From positions 248,001-312,000 of the forward strand of contig JAGKQI010000095.1 in the NCBI GenBank assembly GCA_018806915.1: a stretch of DNA of 64,000 nucleotides, read 5' to 3'. Shown piece by piece: positions 19,575 through 29,098 of this stretch (position 1 is the first letter of the stretch; each line of letters opens with the position of its first letter). A program made the position numbers and the translations under genes. Source of the DNA: Phytophthora colocasiae. Its lineage: Eukaryota > Oomycota > Peronosporomycetes > Peronosporales > Peronosporaceae. The notes under the pieces are model-generated. The model saw nothing but the letters and a program-made list of their open reading frames with translations. It was not told where the DNA came from and did no database searches.

Positions 19575-19941
19575 GAGCTACGAGACGGGTACGGGCAAAG
19601 TCAAGCGGGTACACGAAGAGCGGCGAGCGGGCACCGCCCGAAGCCAGGTTGCCCTTGAAGAAACGCCAGAACTGGTCCTTGGTGACACCGTCATGAAGAG
19701 CTTATGAACTTGTCCTTTAAGGCAAAGTTCAGGGCCTGGGTGCCCTGCTCCTTGGACACACGCACGAAGCAGTCCACGATGCCCTTGTTCGGTTAATCTG
19801 CGACGAAGCACTGCAGAAGCAGCTTGACACGCTCGATGGGGGCCACGACGGTCTTGGAGATACCGCCGGCAGCCAGGTCCATGAAGAACGAAACGGCGCC
19901 GCTCTTCTTCTCCGAAGTGGCGACTGGGTCAGGGCGCTCAT
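19575..19941 (-). pseudogene. Mitochondrial ADP/ATP carrier pseudogene (internally deleted)
   Basis: Conceptual translation in shifting frames gives stretches diagnostic of the inner-membrane ADP/ATP translocase: [68 protein letters not shown] and [11 protein letters not shown]. There is a stop after the first helix region, a deletion that joins SKEQG directly to TQALNFA (losing the usual FWRGNLANVIRYFP stretch), and several frameshifts. Only the first half of the ~300-residue carrier is represented, and no introns are evident. It is a dead fragment, possibly a retrocopy. The short overlapping open frames here are by-products. Confidence 0.85.
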
Positions 19942-20520
19942 CTTGAGGTAAGGGGGGAGGTCTTCAGCGAAACGGAGAAAAATCCTAAATGATCGAGGTC
20001 GAGCACGCGGATATTCCATGCAATGGCAACTAGTTGTTTTCACTAGCTAGGTTGTCCATGTTGTCAGCCCCCACGCCTTCTGGAGCTTGCGCCCCATCAT
20101 TGTCGTAAAATTCTTGATCGTAATTGTCAGGACCCCCATCAGCTCCTTCTGGGGCATCGTGACTCCTACCAACCAGGCCGTCCCTATCGGCTCCGAGCTG
20201 ATCATCGTGACTTGATGAAACTTGAATTTGCTGTGCCTCTGTACTTTGAAAATGGGCTGGACTTCCAACAACTGGAGTCTCACCCAAGAGAAGCTCCTGA
20301 AAGCTCAAATTCCTCCGTCGCGAGCTTACCTCGGGTGGCTCAACCGTGGCAGCAATTGAATCGTTTGGTATACTGTTCAAGGTGAGCGAGCTTTGGAATT
20401 CACACAGAATAGGCAATTCTGGCTTGTACAGAATAACCTGTTTCCTGCTTTTCCTATTATGCTCAGTATCGTACAGAGTAAGTTGCTAACTGCTTATCGT
20501 ATTCTGTATTGTACAGAGTA
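19942..20520. other. Stretch before piggyBac; doubtful minus-strand ORF
   Basis: A 128-codon minus-strand frame (20416-20030) rich in Asp, Asn and Glu has no recognisable domain and may be chance. Just before the transposase frame, 20467-20516 looks like a short intron (GTAAGT donor, GCTAACT branch-like site, TGTACAG acceptor). The sequence also repeats TACAGARTA motifs similar to the piggyBac right end at 22402-22420. Confidence 0.3.
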
Positions 20521-22087
20521 GAGGTGTGCTTGGGTAAGACGAAGGACAAGAAGAAAGCTAAAGGTGTGGCGCAGAAGGCTGTTATTCGAAACTTGGCCAA
20601 GACTTTCGACGGGCAGCAAAGAAGAAGACTTATTATCGCCGACAACTTCTACTCTTCCTGTGCTTTGGCACTCCGTCTTCGGGATATGGGCTTCTACTAT
20701 GTCGGCACCCACCGAAACAACCGTCTCGGATGGCCGAAATCTCTTGAATTCAAGCAAAAGAAGCGCCCGGTGTACATGCCACGCGGGACCTACAAGATTG
20801 CCCAAGATGTTGATCACCCAGGGCTTGTAGCGTTGGCGTGGATGGACTCTTCACCAGTGCACATGATATCAATTGGCTGCTCAACTACCTCAACGTCGGT
20901 CACTAGGCGGAACAAAGCCACCGGAGCTCTGGAGAAAGTGCCTTGCCCCCAACTAGTTGCTGATTATCACGCTGGGATTGTAATGGGTCTACTTAGACCT
21001 ATTAGATGGCGTACACGTGCGCTTACGTGTATGAGGAAGCGTGCAATTAGAATAGACTTAATTTAAGTATACTTATTTTAATAAGTATACTTAAATCAAA
21101 TATAACTAAATTAAACTGCAAAATACCGTAAAAATGAGAACTGTTATTGAATTTGACATAAGCCAATTATGGACCTCCTAAAACTGTTTGTTGTCTATTT
21201 CTAAAGGGTCTGCCAACGTGTGGTTGGCAGAAACTCTGCTCAGTGATTGGTAGAAATCCGTTACTTTCTACCAATAATATGCACAAATGCACACGAACCA
21301 CCCAATAACGTGGTTCGCCCATGTATCCTTTGGTGTGTACAGCACACCAAGGTCTGAGGCCCATTTCCAACCTCTAACAGTTATCCTAACTGTTAGAATT
21401 ACAAGTGGTACAACCACTTGTACGTGTAACCCCGTTACATGGATGGGTGGGGTAGACACTCATGACCAGCTACGACTGCAAAGCTACTCGCTGCAACAGT
21501 GTGTCGCCTTCAAGAAGTATTATCGCCAGCTTTTTCTGGGGTTTGTGGATATGGCCATTGTGAACGGCTTTATTATCCACAAGCTTGTGATGAAGCAGAG
21601 CGGACACCAAGTACCCACGCACGCCGAGTACATGCGTAGATTGCATCGTGAGCTTATGGGGGTGAGCGTGGCGACCTTTGAGGCCAACATGAACGCTGAG
21701 GAGCTGGTCTCCGTTCCGATACCCGCAGGAAAACACCGTCTCTGTAACAACACCAACAAGTACAGACGCAAACGCCGGCAGCACTCCTGCAAGGTGTGCT
21801 CTGCTCTGGCTGGACCGAACACGAAAAGCTTTGAAAGCAGTTTCTACTGCCCGTCTTGTGAGCTGCTTCGTGGTGGCTACGTGCCGCTCTGCGCGAAGGT
21901 GCGCCGTGAAGACACTGGTAATACTCTCACTTGCAGCCAGATCAGGCACACACTTTTAGTGTGCGGCTCGCTAATTCCAGCGCATTTGAGAAAGAACAGC
22001 CGCTACAGAAAGCGTAAGCACGAAGACGTCGAGAGTGACGAGGAGGAGCGCGATGTCGACTACTTGGACCAACGAGATAGCGATTAG
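20521..22087 (+). pseudogene. piggyBac-type transposase, interrupted by a 454-bp hairpin element
   Basis: This would be a DDE transposase for TTAA-specific cut-and-paste transposition. The first part (20521-20988) contains the second catalytic Asp in IADNFYSS followed by GFYYVGTHRNNR. The second part (21449-22087) contains the third Asp in GGVDTHDQLR, a helical AFKKYYRQLFLGFVDMAIVN segment and the C-terminal Cys-rich zinc ribbon (CKVC, CPSC, LC). The two parts are separated by an insertion flanked by ATGGGT on both sides. Dropping the insert and one ATGGGT joins them in frame with no other lesion, so the gene was intact when hit. The N-terminal third, including the first catalytic Asp, is not evident upstream; either an upstream exon exists or the 5' part is lost. 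Confidence 0.85.
20989..21442. mobile_element. Hairpin-array insertion element in piggyBac
   Basis: A 454-bp insert flanked by a 6-bp direct repeat ATGGGT (20983-20988 and 21443-21448). It consists largely of short inverted repeats in series: 20981-21004 (10-bp stem, one G-T pair), 21010-21033 (9), 21061-21096 (16, perfect), 21157-21171 (5), 21209-21231 (9), 21246-21275 (11), 21294-21317 (8), 21327-21352 (10, one bulge), 21373-21397 (11), 21400-21422 (10) and 21423-21441 (8, one G-T). Loops are 3-8 bases and stems do not share sequence. There is no ORF, no terminal inverted repeat, no poly-A and no similarity to the rest of the window. I know no element class of this form. Confidence 0.8.
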
Positions 22088-22401
22088 CACCAAAGCAAAT
22101 TAATTCCATGCATGCTGCTTACCAACGTTTCGTGAATGTGAGTGCACCACGTGCAGCTCCCCCCGTGAAACGACGATCGCAATCGACGGGGGAATCAACT
22201 GCAGGAGGTATGTCTGATACGTAGCAGCCAATAGCAGCGCTCAAAATTGACAGCTGATGGGAAAAATGATACTTTTATGGTAACATTCGTCGCGCCTGTG
22301 CCTCGATTTCGCAACGTTTTCGTCACGTCGCCCTGGGAAGGGCTTGAAACAGATAAAGTGTTGCAATCCTCTGTCAATAGTTTACTCAAGACAACTCTCT
22401 C

Positions 22402-22443
22402 TTCTGTATTATACAGAATAAGGGCCGGCGTTACAAGGGTTAA
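22402..22443 (+). repeat. piggyBac right end: subterminal palindrome, terminal repeat and TTAA
   Basis: The palindrome TTCTGTATTATACAGAA (22402-22418) is followed by GGGCCGGCGTTACAAGGG (22422-22439) and TTAA (22440-22443). Reversed, the end reads CCCTTGTAACGCCGGCCC, i.e. a CCC-start terminus next to TTAA, as in piggyBac elements. A matching left terminus was not found. Confidence 0.55.
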
Positions 22444-23198
22444 GCTGCATGTTGCAGAGCAAATTGTATCCAGATGCCCCATGCAAAGCTGCATAATGCT
22501 GCAGAAGGACCGTGCAGTGTTGCACAAAGACCATGTGCAATTGGCCAGAGACCAGTCGAATATCGAGAAACCAAACTCGATTTTTTAGAAAATGAGAAGG
22601 CATACGAAAAGCAAGTAAACCGGTACCGCAATCAGATGATAACCGCAAACAGGTGGAAATCTGTTCATACAAAGTCCTATATACTATTTTACAGCGTTAC
22701 TTCGAGAAACAGCTGATCAAGGAGTCGGTTCCGCTGTCTTCTGCTGATGGTCCACACTCGCCATACGAGCAATGCATAATGCAGCATAAGTTCGCTGCAT
22801 AATACGACATAAAGTGACTAGCAAGGTAGACTACTCATTATTTTCCGAAGCTGTATGTGTCCTCCGTTTTTTTCTTTGTGTAGGCGTTTTCTCAGTTCTC
22901 AAATGAAACGGATGGTTGGCGGGCGCCACTGTTGCAACATTTACCTGTTCATGAGCATATATATCCTGCTGAATAGCATATTTTTGAAAAATGAAAGACA
23001 GCATTTATGTCTGGCAAATCGTGAAGCTTTTTCGGTGCAAGATATTTGCCCATCATTTTTGTATCTTGATTTCAGTATACGTCGATTCGTGTGATCTTTT
23101 TCACATACAAACATCAAGATAAATTCAACGTTACGCTGCATAATGCAGCTTAATAAAAAGGCCTAAGCTGCATTATGCAGCACTCCGGGTTGGAGGGG
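22444..23198. repeat. Cluster of GCTGCATAATGCAGC palindromes
   Basis: No gene is supported. The stretch repeats variants of the palindrome GCTGCATAATGCAGC (near 22445, 22489, 22772, 22792, 23135 and 23167). At 23135-23181 two copies form a perfect 18-bp inverted repeat, GCTGCATAATGCAGCTTA with its complement, around an 11-base loop. TAAGCTGCAT...TGCAG occurs at both ends about 720 bp apart, and GGGTTAA or GGGGTTAA abuts both borders, so it may be a TTAA-targeting non-autonomous insert that landed in the Gypsy RT gene at 23197. Confidence 0.5.
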
Positions 23199-25595
23199 TT
23201 AAAACGTTGCGCCGAGGAGGAACTTTACGTGAAACTGGCCAAATGTACATTTTGCTCTGACGAAATACCGTGCTTGGGAGATTTCTACGGCCGGTACGGT
23301 GTCCGCATGGACCCGGACAAGATACGCATCATTCGCGAATGGCCTGTCCCCGGTATGAAGAAGAAAATCCAGTCCTTCCTCGGGACCTGAGTGTACGTTT
23401 CGAAATTCTGAAAGGGCTTCGCAGAACTGTCGGCTCCACTCACAGAGGCAACACGAGGGAAATCGTCTCACGAGAAAGTTATTTTGTCTCCAGAACAGCT
23501 CTAGTGCTTTCACAAGCTGAAGAAGGTTTTGACTTCACCGCCCGTTCTGGCGCATCCCGATTTTTCACGCGACTTTCATGTCCGCGGACGGCAGTGATTT
23601 TGCTGTCGGTGGCTACTTGTTTCAAGTTGACGGTGAGGGCAATGAACGCGTTTTCGCATTTGGCGGTCGAAAGATGACGTCGGCGGAGCTCATGTACCCG
23701 ACTAGAGAAAAGAAACTCTTAGCGGCATTACACGCCATGAGGACGTGGAGAGTCTATCTACTAGACCGACCGTTCTACATTAATACAGACCACAAGACGT
23801 TGCAAAGTATTCTTCAACAGAAGACATGTTCGCAGAGGCTCGCACGATGGTTGAACGAGTTGGGCATGTATCGGCCAATTTTTGGCTGGATCCCTGGAGA
23901 TACTAACGTGATCGCTGATATGGTCTCTCGAAACCCGTCATTCCATCCGGCAGAATCGGCTCGCTACGTGTCCCTGGCAGATTTATTACGGAGCTGACGG
24001 CTTCTCAAGCACATCTTGATAGTGATGAGGTTCGGCTTCAATACATGCGTGGCCGTCCTACAATACTTCAGCAATGCGTCAATTTGTACACGGAAGACGA
24101 CGTTTTTGGCGTCTTGTACAAGTTTCTTCGCGAAAGTACGACCTCAACCGGTTCCCCGCCAGTGCAGCTTAACCGAACGCTTCGAGCCAACATCCAGCAT
24201 TTTTTCGTCGAAGACAAGGTCCTGTATTTCCAGCCTGATCCTGAGTCCCCTCGTCGAGTATGCGTGCCGGGCGATACTGATCTGAGAAACAGTATCTTGT
24301 TCGAAAAGCACAACGTGGCTACAAGTGGACACCCGGGCTGTTTGAAGACTCTGTTGGCTGTTCAAGAGCAGTTCTACTGGCTACACATGGAGCGAAGTGT
24401 CAAACGTTATGTCCGTTCCTGCGAAATGTGCCAGCGCGTAAAAGCCTCTCACCGCAAGCCAGTGGGATTGCTTCACCCACTACAAATTCCTCGTAATCTG
24501 GCAGATATTTCGATGGACTTTGTTACTGGCCTTCCCAAAGCTCGCCGATCGAAGTGTGACGCCGTCATGGTTATCGTAGACCGACTTATCAAGCGAGCCC
24601 ACTTTATTCCCACCACCACAACCTGCACAGCCCAAGAAGCAGCTCGACTGTTTCGTGACAACTACCAGAAGCACCACGGGTTACCGGTCAGTATAGTTTC
24701 GGATCGCGATACCAAATTCACGTCCAAGTTCTGGTCCCAACTCATGGAGTTTCAGCAGACCCCGTTACGCTTGAGTTCTACCTTTCGCCCAGAGACTGAC
24801 GGTCAGACTGAGAAGACCAACCATTTTGTTTCTGACTATCTACGCGCATTTGTGGATCCTCGACACGACAACTGGGACGACTTACTTTCTCTAGCCGAAT
24901 TTGCGTACAATACACGTGTCCAATCCAGCACGGGCATGTCGCCATTTGTTGCCGATCTCGGGTATAACCCACGTTCCATCGCTGATCTGGCCATTCCTCC
25001 AACCACGGGGCGTTCGCGAGCGGCGCTGGAATTTGTACAACACCAGCAAGTTGTTTTACAACAGTGTAAGGACGCACTTGAGCAGGCCCAGGCGTCGATG
25101 AAGTATTTCCATGACCGCAACCGGCCCAACTACAACTTTGTTCCTGGCGATCAAGTTCTTCTCGATACTACTCATCTAGATTAACCCCATCTCGGCGTCT
25201 CTGGCAAACGAAAGCTGGCTCCTCGGTACATTGGTCCGTATCCGGTTTTGAAGCTCACTACGCCGGCCACGTACAAGATCCAGTTACCGCCAGGTATTCG
25301 ACTGCATGACGAATTCCATGTATCCTACCTGCGCCCATACCAGTTTGATGACAACCCGCAGCGCCTTAACGACGTTCCACGTCTACTTACTCGCGATGGT
25401 CATGAAGGTCTCCAAGTCCAGCAAATTCTTCAGCGCCGAGTTTCGCGAGATATCGTTCAGTACAAGGTTCGATGGTACGGGCGTGATAATCGCGATAGCT
25501 GGGAACCCGAGTCAGAATTATCGCAGGCTACCGGGCTCATTGAGATTTTACAAGCTCAGCGATCCACGTCGCGGCAAGTGCGTTCGCGTTGCTAA
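23199..25595 (+). pseudogene. Decayed Gypsy chromovirus pol remnant (RT end, RNase H, integrase, chromodomain)
   Basis: A different Gypsy lineage on the plus strand. The C-terminal end of RT (ELYVKLAKCTFC, GVRMDPDKIR, WPVPGMKKKIQSFLGT) starts at 23199 and ends in a TGA near 23388. The linker to 23577 has further stops. A single RNase H follows (23578-23997; AELMYPTREKKLLAAL, YINTDHKTLQ, GWIPGDTNVIADMVSR). The integrase (24045-25184) has HHCC residues and D, D, E in SMDFVTGLP, VSDRDTKF and DGQTEKTN. A TAA at 25182-25184 interrupts the frame, which then continues to a chromodomain ending near 25595 (YKVRWYGR, DSWEPESEL). Protease, gag and most of RT are missing, cut off at the palindrome cluster. 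Its single, normal RNase H contrasts with the giant Gypsy. Confidence 0.92.
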
Positions 25596-25623
25596 AATCC
25601 CCGAGCTGTTTCGAAGGAGGGAC

Positions 25624-25934
25624 TGTCATGGTTTTCCCCACAACCCACACCAATTCGCCATTCAAGCAGATGTAGATGGTTTCGGGATCTGCTTGACGTT
25701 GCAGTTGCTGTTGAGGCGTAGGCTGAAGCTTTCCTGTCTTTAAAACTATAATCCATTCTTGCTTTTACCAGGTACAACTCAAGCTACGACTTCGGCTACA
25801 ACTCAAGCGGTCTTGCAAGTCTCAGAACTTCGTGACAAAAGAGCTCCACTAGACACGCTACGAGACCACCACACACGTAATGAGAGAACTACCGCAGCGA
25901 GAGATCTACAGCGGCCACGAGAGGTACGGTGTCA
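25624..25934 (+). repeat. Tentative 3' LTR of the decayed chromovirus
   Basis: A purine tract GAAGGAGGGAC ends at 25623 and the next bases read TGTCATGGTTTTCC. A possible end is GGTGTCA at 25934, giving a 311-bp TG...CA unit. No second LTR is in the window to confirm the boundaries. Confidence 0.4.
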
Positions 25935-27235
25935 ATTCTGACCAATGAGAGATCCCTGTTGATTGCTTGGTCGATTTCACGAATCGCCCCTGTTGACAAA
26001 ATATAGCCAGAATTCACAATACTTATTTTACCGGACATTCCGGCCAATTCCGTAGAATGCTAAACACCTAGTGTCAGCTGATTGGATATTTATTTGAGTT
26101 GCAAACGGTTTCATTGTCAAGGAGTTGGAGTGCAGGTTATCATTTCCGAAAATTCAACTTCTGCCTGAGTAACGTCTGATATAAAATGAAATCAATGGAA
26201 AATTGAATAGTGTATGAAATAACCTCTTTTTGCGTCCCACTGAAATTAGTTATGTCAGGTTACCCCGCCAGATTTCTGTATATTGATTGGATAAAAATTT
26301 ATTTGAATTCAACAAGGCGACTGACACTATGCTGTGTTACTTTGCACCCTTGTTGTGTGCTTTTCATGTATTATTTGCTGTTATGTCGACACGTAGGAAT
26401 GGTACTGAGGCGTAGCAATTGATGTTTTTAATTCGTTCTCAATGTCTCCAACGATTCGCTGTGTGCGTCTCGGTGTCGACGATTCACATCCTTATTGAGT
26501 GCTTGCATTTCTATGCCGTTTGGCATGCAAGTGTTTGCTGCGGTGGTCGAGTGAGAAAATATTGATTTCACCAATGAACCCGTGAATTGTACTGCAGACC
26601 TGTGAAATGCACACGCACAAGAGACAGTCTCTGCGACAAAGACCACCGTGTGGTCCACATGTTCATGTATCCAGTCAGTCGATGTGTGGCCCACATTCAC
26701 AAATCCGTGCATCCTCAGAAGCACACGCGGCGACATGGGGCGGCAGGATGCGTTTTGCCCCGGCATCCAGGACACAGGACAGCTAATCCTGCTGCAGTAC
26801 CTGTAGCGTCTCGCTCAAGATGACATGCTGAAGGAGTGTCAAAGCTGCGCGCATGGAGACTGTCTTGTTTGATGTAACTCAACCCGAAAGGGCAGCCGGC
26901 AGGCTGCTGTTTTGTTCGTCTAGAGAGTACAACTCGCGTGATCAACACTGCACGTGCAGCTCCGGAGGACGGTGGGAGCCTCGACACCATCAAAGATGAT
27001 CCTGAGATGTTGCGTTGGCAGAGTTACTGGAAGCGAAGCCTACCTAATGACATTTCGGTATTTACGCTGTCGAACAAGAGCCACCTGTCGCTGGGCAGAG
27101 CGGTATATCGGTGGCTCTTTACGAACTAGAACTGTAAGTTCATGATGCTACGTACGTGTTGTTCATTGATACTGACGTTCACTTATTGCTGTGTTTATAG
27201 GTAGATCTATCTAAACGACCGGCGGTCCAGACATC
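25935..27235. other. Intergenic, no gene supported
   Basis: A-T-rich and mixed sequence. Two related stretches with GATTGGATA and TTTATTTGA lie near 26081 and 26278. A 63-codon plus frame (26938-27129) is followed by an intron-like GTAAGT...TTTATAG (27133-27200); it could be a gene scrap but nothing identifies it. Part of this stretch is presumably the 3' flank of the MULE, whose terminal repeats I could not define. Confidence 0.35.
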
Positions 27236-29098
27236 TTACTCCCTCAGCAATGCATGACCAGCAAGAGGTGGCCTACCTGTGGTCTGGGGGGCGGGTCCAA
27301 CGGTGCTTCTCTTTCGCTTGATCGTACGCCGATTCACTAAGACTTCGTCGCCATTGCTGTTGATGCGATCGCGAACTTGCATGGCGAAAAGGCGGTGAAC
27401 GCAGATCGCATATTTGAAATGGTAAGCACATGGACATGTTTGCGTTAACATGTTAAGCGGCCAGCCTGTTTCGGGCTGGTTCTTATGCTCCATTCGCGCA
27501 GTGTTGACTCCGACTTGAGCCGAGACTTGTAGAGTTTCCTGCATGCAGTTCGTCGCTGTATTGTATTGTCGTGGAGGAGGTGTGTACAGGACATGTACTG
27601 TGTCGGGACCCAGAAGAAGGTAGCTAATACTCAATCGAGGCGCAACATATTCTTGCAGCAGGAACTGGCAGCGAAGAGACTTCGTACGAGCCAGCAATTC
27701 CTTCGAGGCACTTGGAACTAGTGCGAACGAGTGAATATCAATTGACCTCTGCCGGCAGCATGACGCAAGTTGCTGGAGAAGCTCGCCCATTTTCAGCAGT
27801 CGATGCGAGGTGAAGTCGCGCTTCAGAGCCCGGTTGAATTGCTCAACCGGGTTGTTTGTGGTGGCGTATCCAGGAGGTGTTAAGTAGCACTGCCAGTTCT
27901 GAAAACGACTATTCAACCATACGCTTCTGAAGTACGCAAGAAAAGAATGGAGCAGAGGCTCACCTTGCCAACGTTGCTCAGCTGCATCACGCGTTACAAC
28001 CATTTCAGTACGGCATGTGCTATAGTGCATATCGTAGATGTCTCGAAGCACAGCGTCTCCAATCTCTTTCGGCAAGCTTTTCGTCCGCTCCACCACTTTC
28101 GCTATCAGATGATAGTAGCACATTAAATGCGTGTACATACAGTCACCTCCGAATACCGTTGCCAGCGCGTTATACTGGGCCACATCCGCGTCCCCCATGA
28201 CGAACGCGACCCGAAGCGGTTGTCCCAATATTTGGTGATAAATCCAACGCAGAGCTGCCAGCGCCTTAGCGTAATGAGATTCCTTCTGCTGTGAAGTGAC
28301 GAACAGCGCTAGTAAGTGGAACTTTCGCGCAGCGTCGGTAATACCGACGACCAGAACGGGATAACCGACCTGGTTTGTCTTGTATGTTGCATCTACATGA
28401 AACACAAAAGTGCTTGGGTCACGAGCCGCCGTACGAAGCAGCGCCTTAGTGGTTACACCAACGAGGAATGGTTTAGCGTCCGAACCATTACCCACCACCA
28501 AATTGCCCTTCTCGTCGATATCCCAGCCAAAGCTGAAAGGCTGGTGCTCGTCTTCGGATCCGGTAAAAGCGATTTCTCGAACAACACTCACTATTGAGGC
28601 AGTCGTGTCACTACCGCCCAGCTTGGTGCGGCGGTAGTAGCACACGACATTCTGTACTTGCGACAGCGTAGGAAGCTCGTTTGGTTGCAGCGAAAAGTGC
28701 ATCAGCATTGCCGTTCGGATGCGCGCGGGTTTCATGCCTGCGCGAGCCATCTGCTTGGCGAAATCCTTCTGGGCGATGGTGAGGGTGGGGCAATGTTGAG
28801 GCTTGACACTTGTCACGTGCTCACCACGCTCAAACAGCGAAACTACCTTTCGTTCCTGGCAGACAAGCATCTTGCCCCTCCATGGACAAGTCACGTAAGG
28901 GGCAGTTCTTTTGCACTGCATGCAACTGCACGTCAGCAACTTGTAGCGCATTAAATGCGGGGTGGGTAGAGCACAGAGTGTGCAGAAGAGAGCTTGACTT
29001 TTTGAAATTCTAAACGCCTTCATGCACTGGATCAGAACTAGCGTGTCGCTCTCTTTGAGCTCGTTACACATGGGGCGCCAGGCGATGGTTTCTGGCAT
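27236..29098 (-). CDS. MULE (Mutator-like) transposase with SWIM zinc finger, intact
   Basis: 620 residues from ATG 29098, uninterrupted. The DDE transposase core shows D236 in HVDATYKTN, D303 in VMGDADVAQ and E419 in NNPVEQFNRALKRDF, with the CYYHL helix between them. A C-terminal SWIM zinc finger, CxC...CxH, is formed by C555, C557, C566 and H568 (TCPCAYHFKYAICVHRLF). An N-terminal Cys-rich region (CSCMQC, about 58-63) may be a second metal site. Size and order fit Mutator/MULE transposases, which excise and reinsert with 9-bp target duplications. No stop or frameshift is present. Without definable terminal repeats I cannot tell an active element from a domesticated gene. It lies alone, between the chromovirus remnant and the host island. 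Confidence 0.92.
   Translation of the reverse strand: MPETIAWRPMCNELKESDTLVLIQCMKAFRISKSQALFCTLCALPTPHLMRYKLLTCSCMQCKRTAPYVTCPWRGKMLVCQERKVVSLFERGEHVTSVKPQHCPTLTIAQKDFAKQMARAGMKPARIRTAMLMHFSLQPNELPTLSQVQNVVCYYRRTKLGGSDTTASIVSVVREIAFTGSEDEHQPFSFGWDIDEKGNLVVGNGSDAKPFLVGVTTKALLRTAARDPSTFVFHVDATYKTNQVGYPVLVVGITDAARKFHLLALFVTSQQKESHYAKALAALRWIYHQILGQPLRVAFVMGDADVAQYNALATVFGGDCMYTHLMCYYHLIAKVVERTKSLPKEIGDAVLRDIYDMHYSTCRTEMVVTRDAAEQRWQGEPLLHSFLAYFRSVWLNSRFQNWQCYLTPPGYATTNNPVEQFNRALKRDFTSHRLLKMGELLQQLASCCRQRSIDIHSFALVPSASKELLARTKSLRCQFLLQEYVAPRLSISYLLLGPDTVHVLYTPPPRQYNTATNCMQETLQVSAQVGVNTARMEHKNQPETGWPLNMLTQTCPCAYHFKYAICVHRLFAMQVRDRINSNGDEVLVNRRTIKRKRSTVGPAPQTTGRPPLAGHALLRE

Noticed and set aside
20989..21442. 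CRISPR array or pre-miRNA cluster
   Set aside because: The stems do not share a repeat sequence and there are no equal spacers; stems are too short for standard miRNA precursors.
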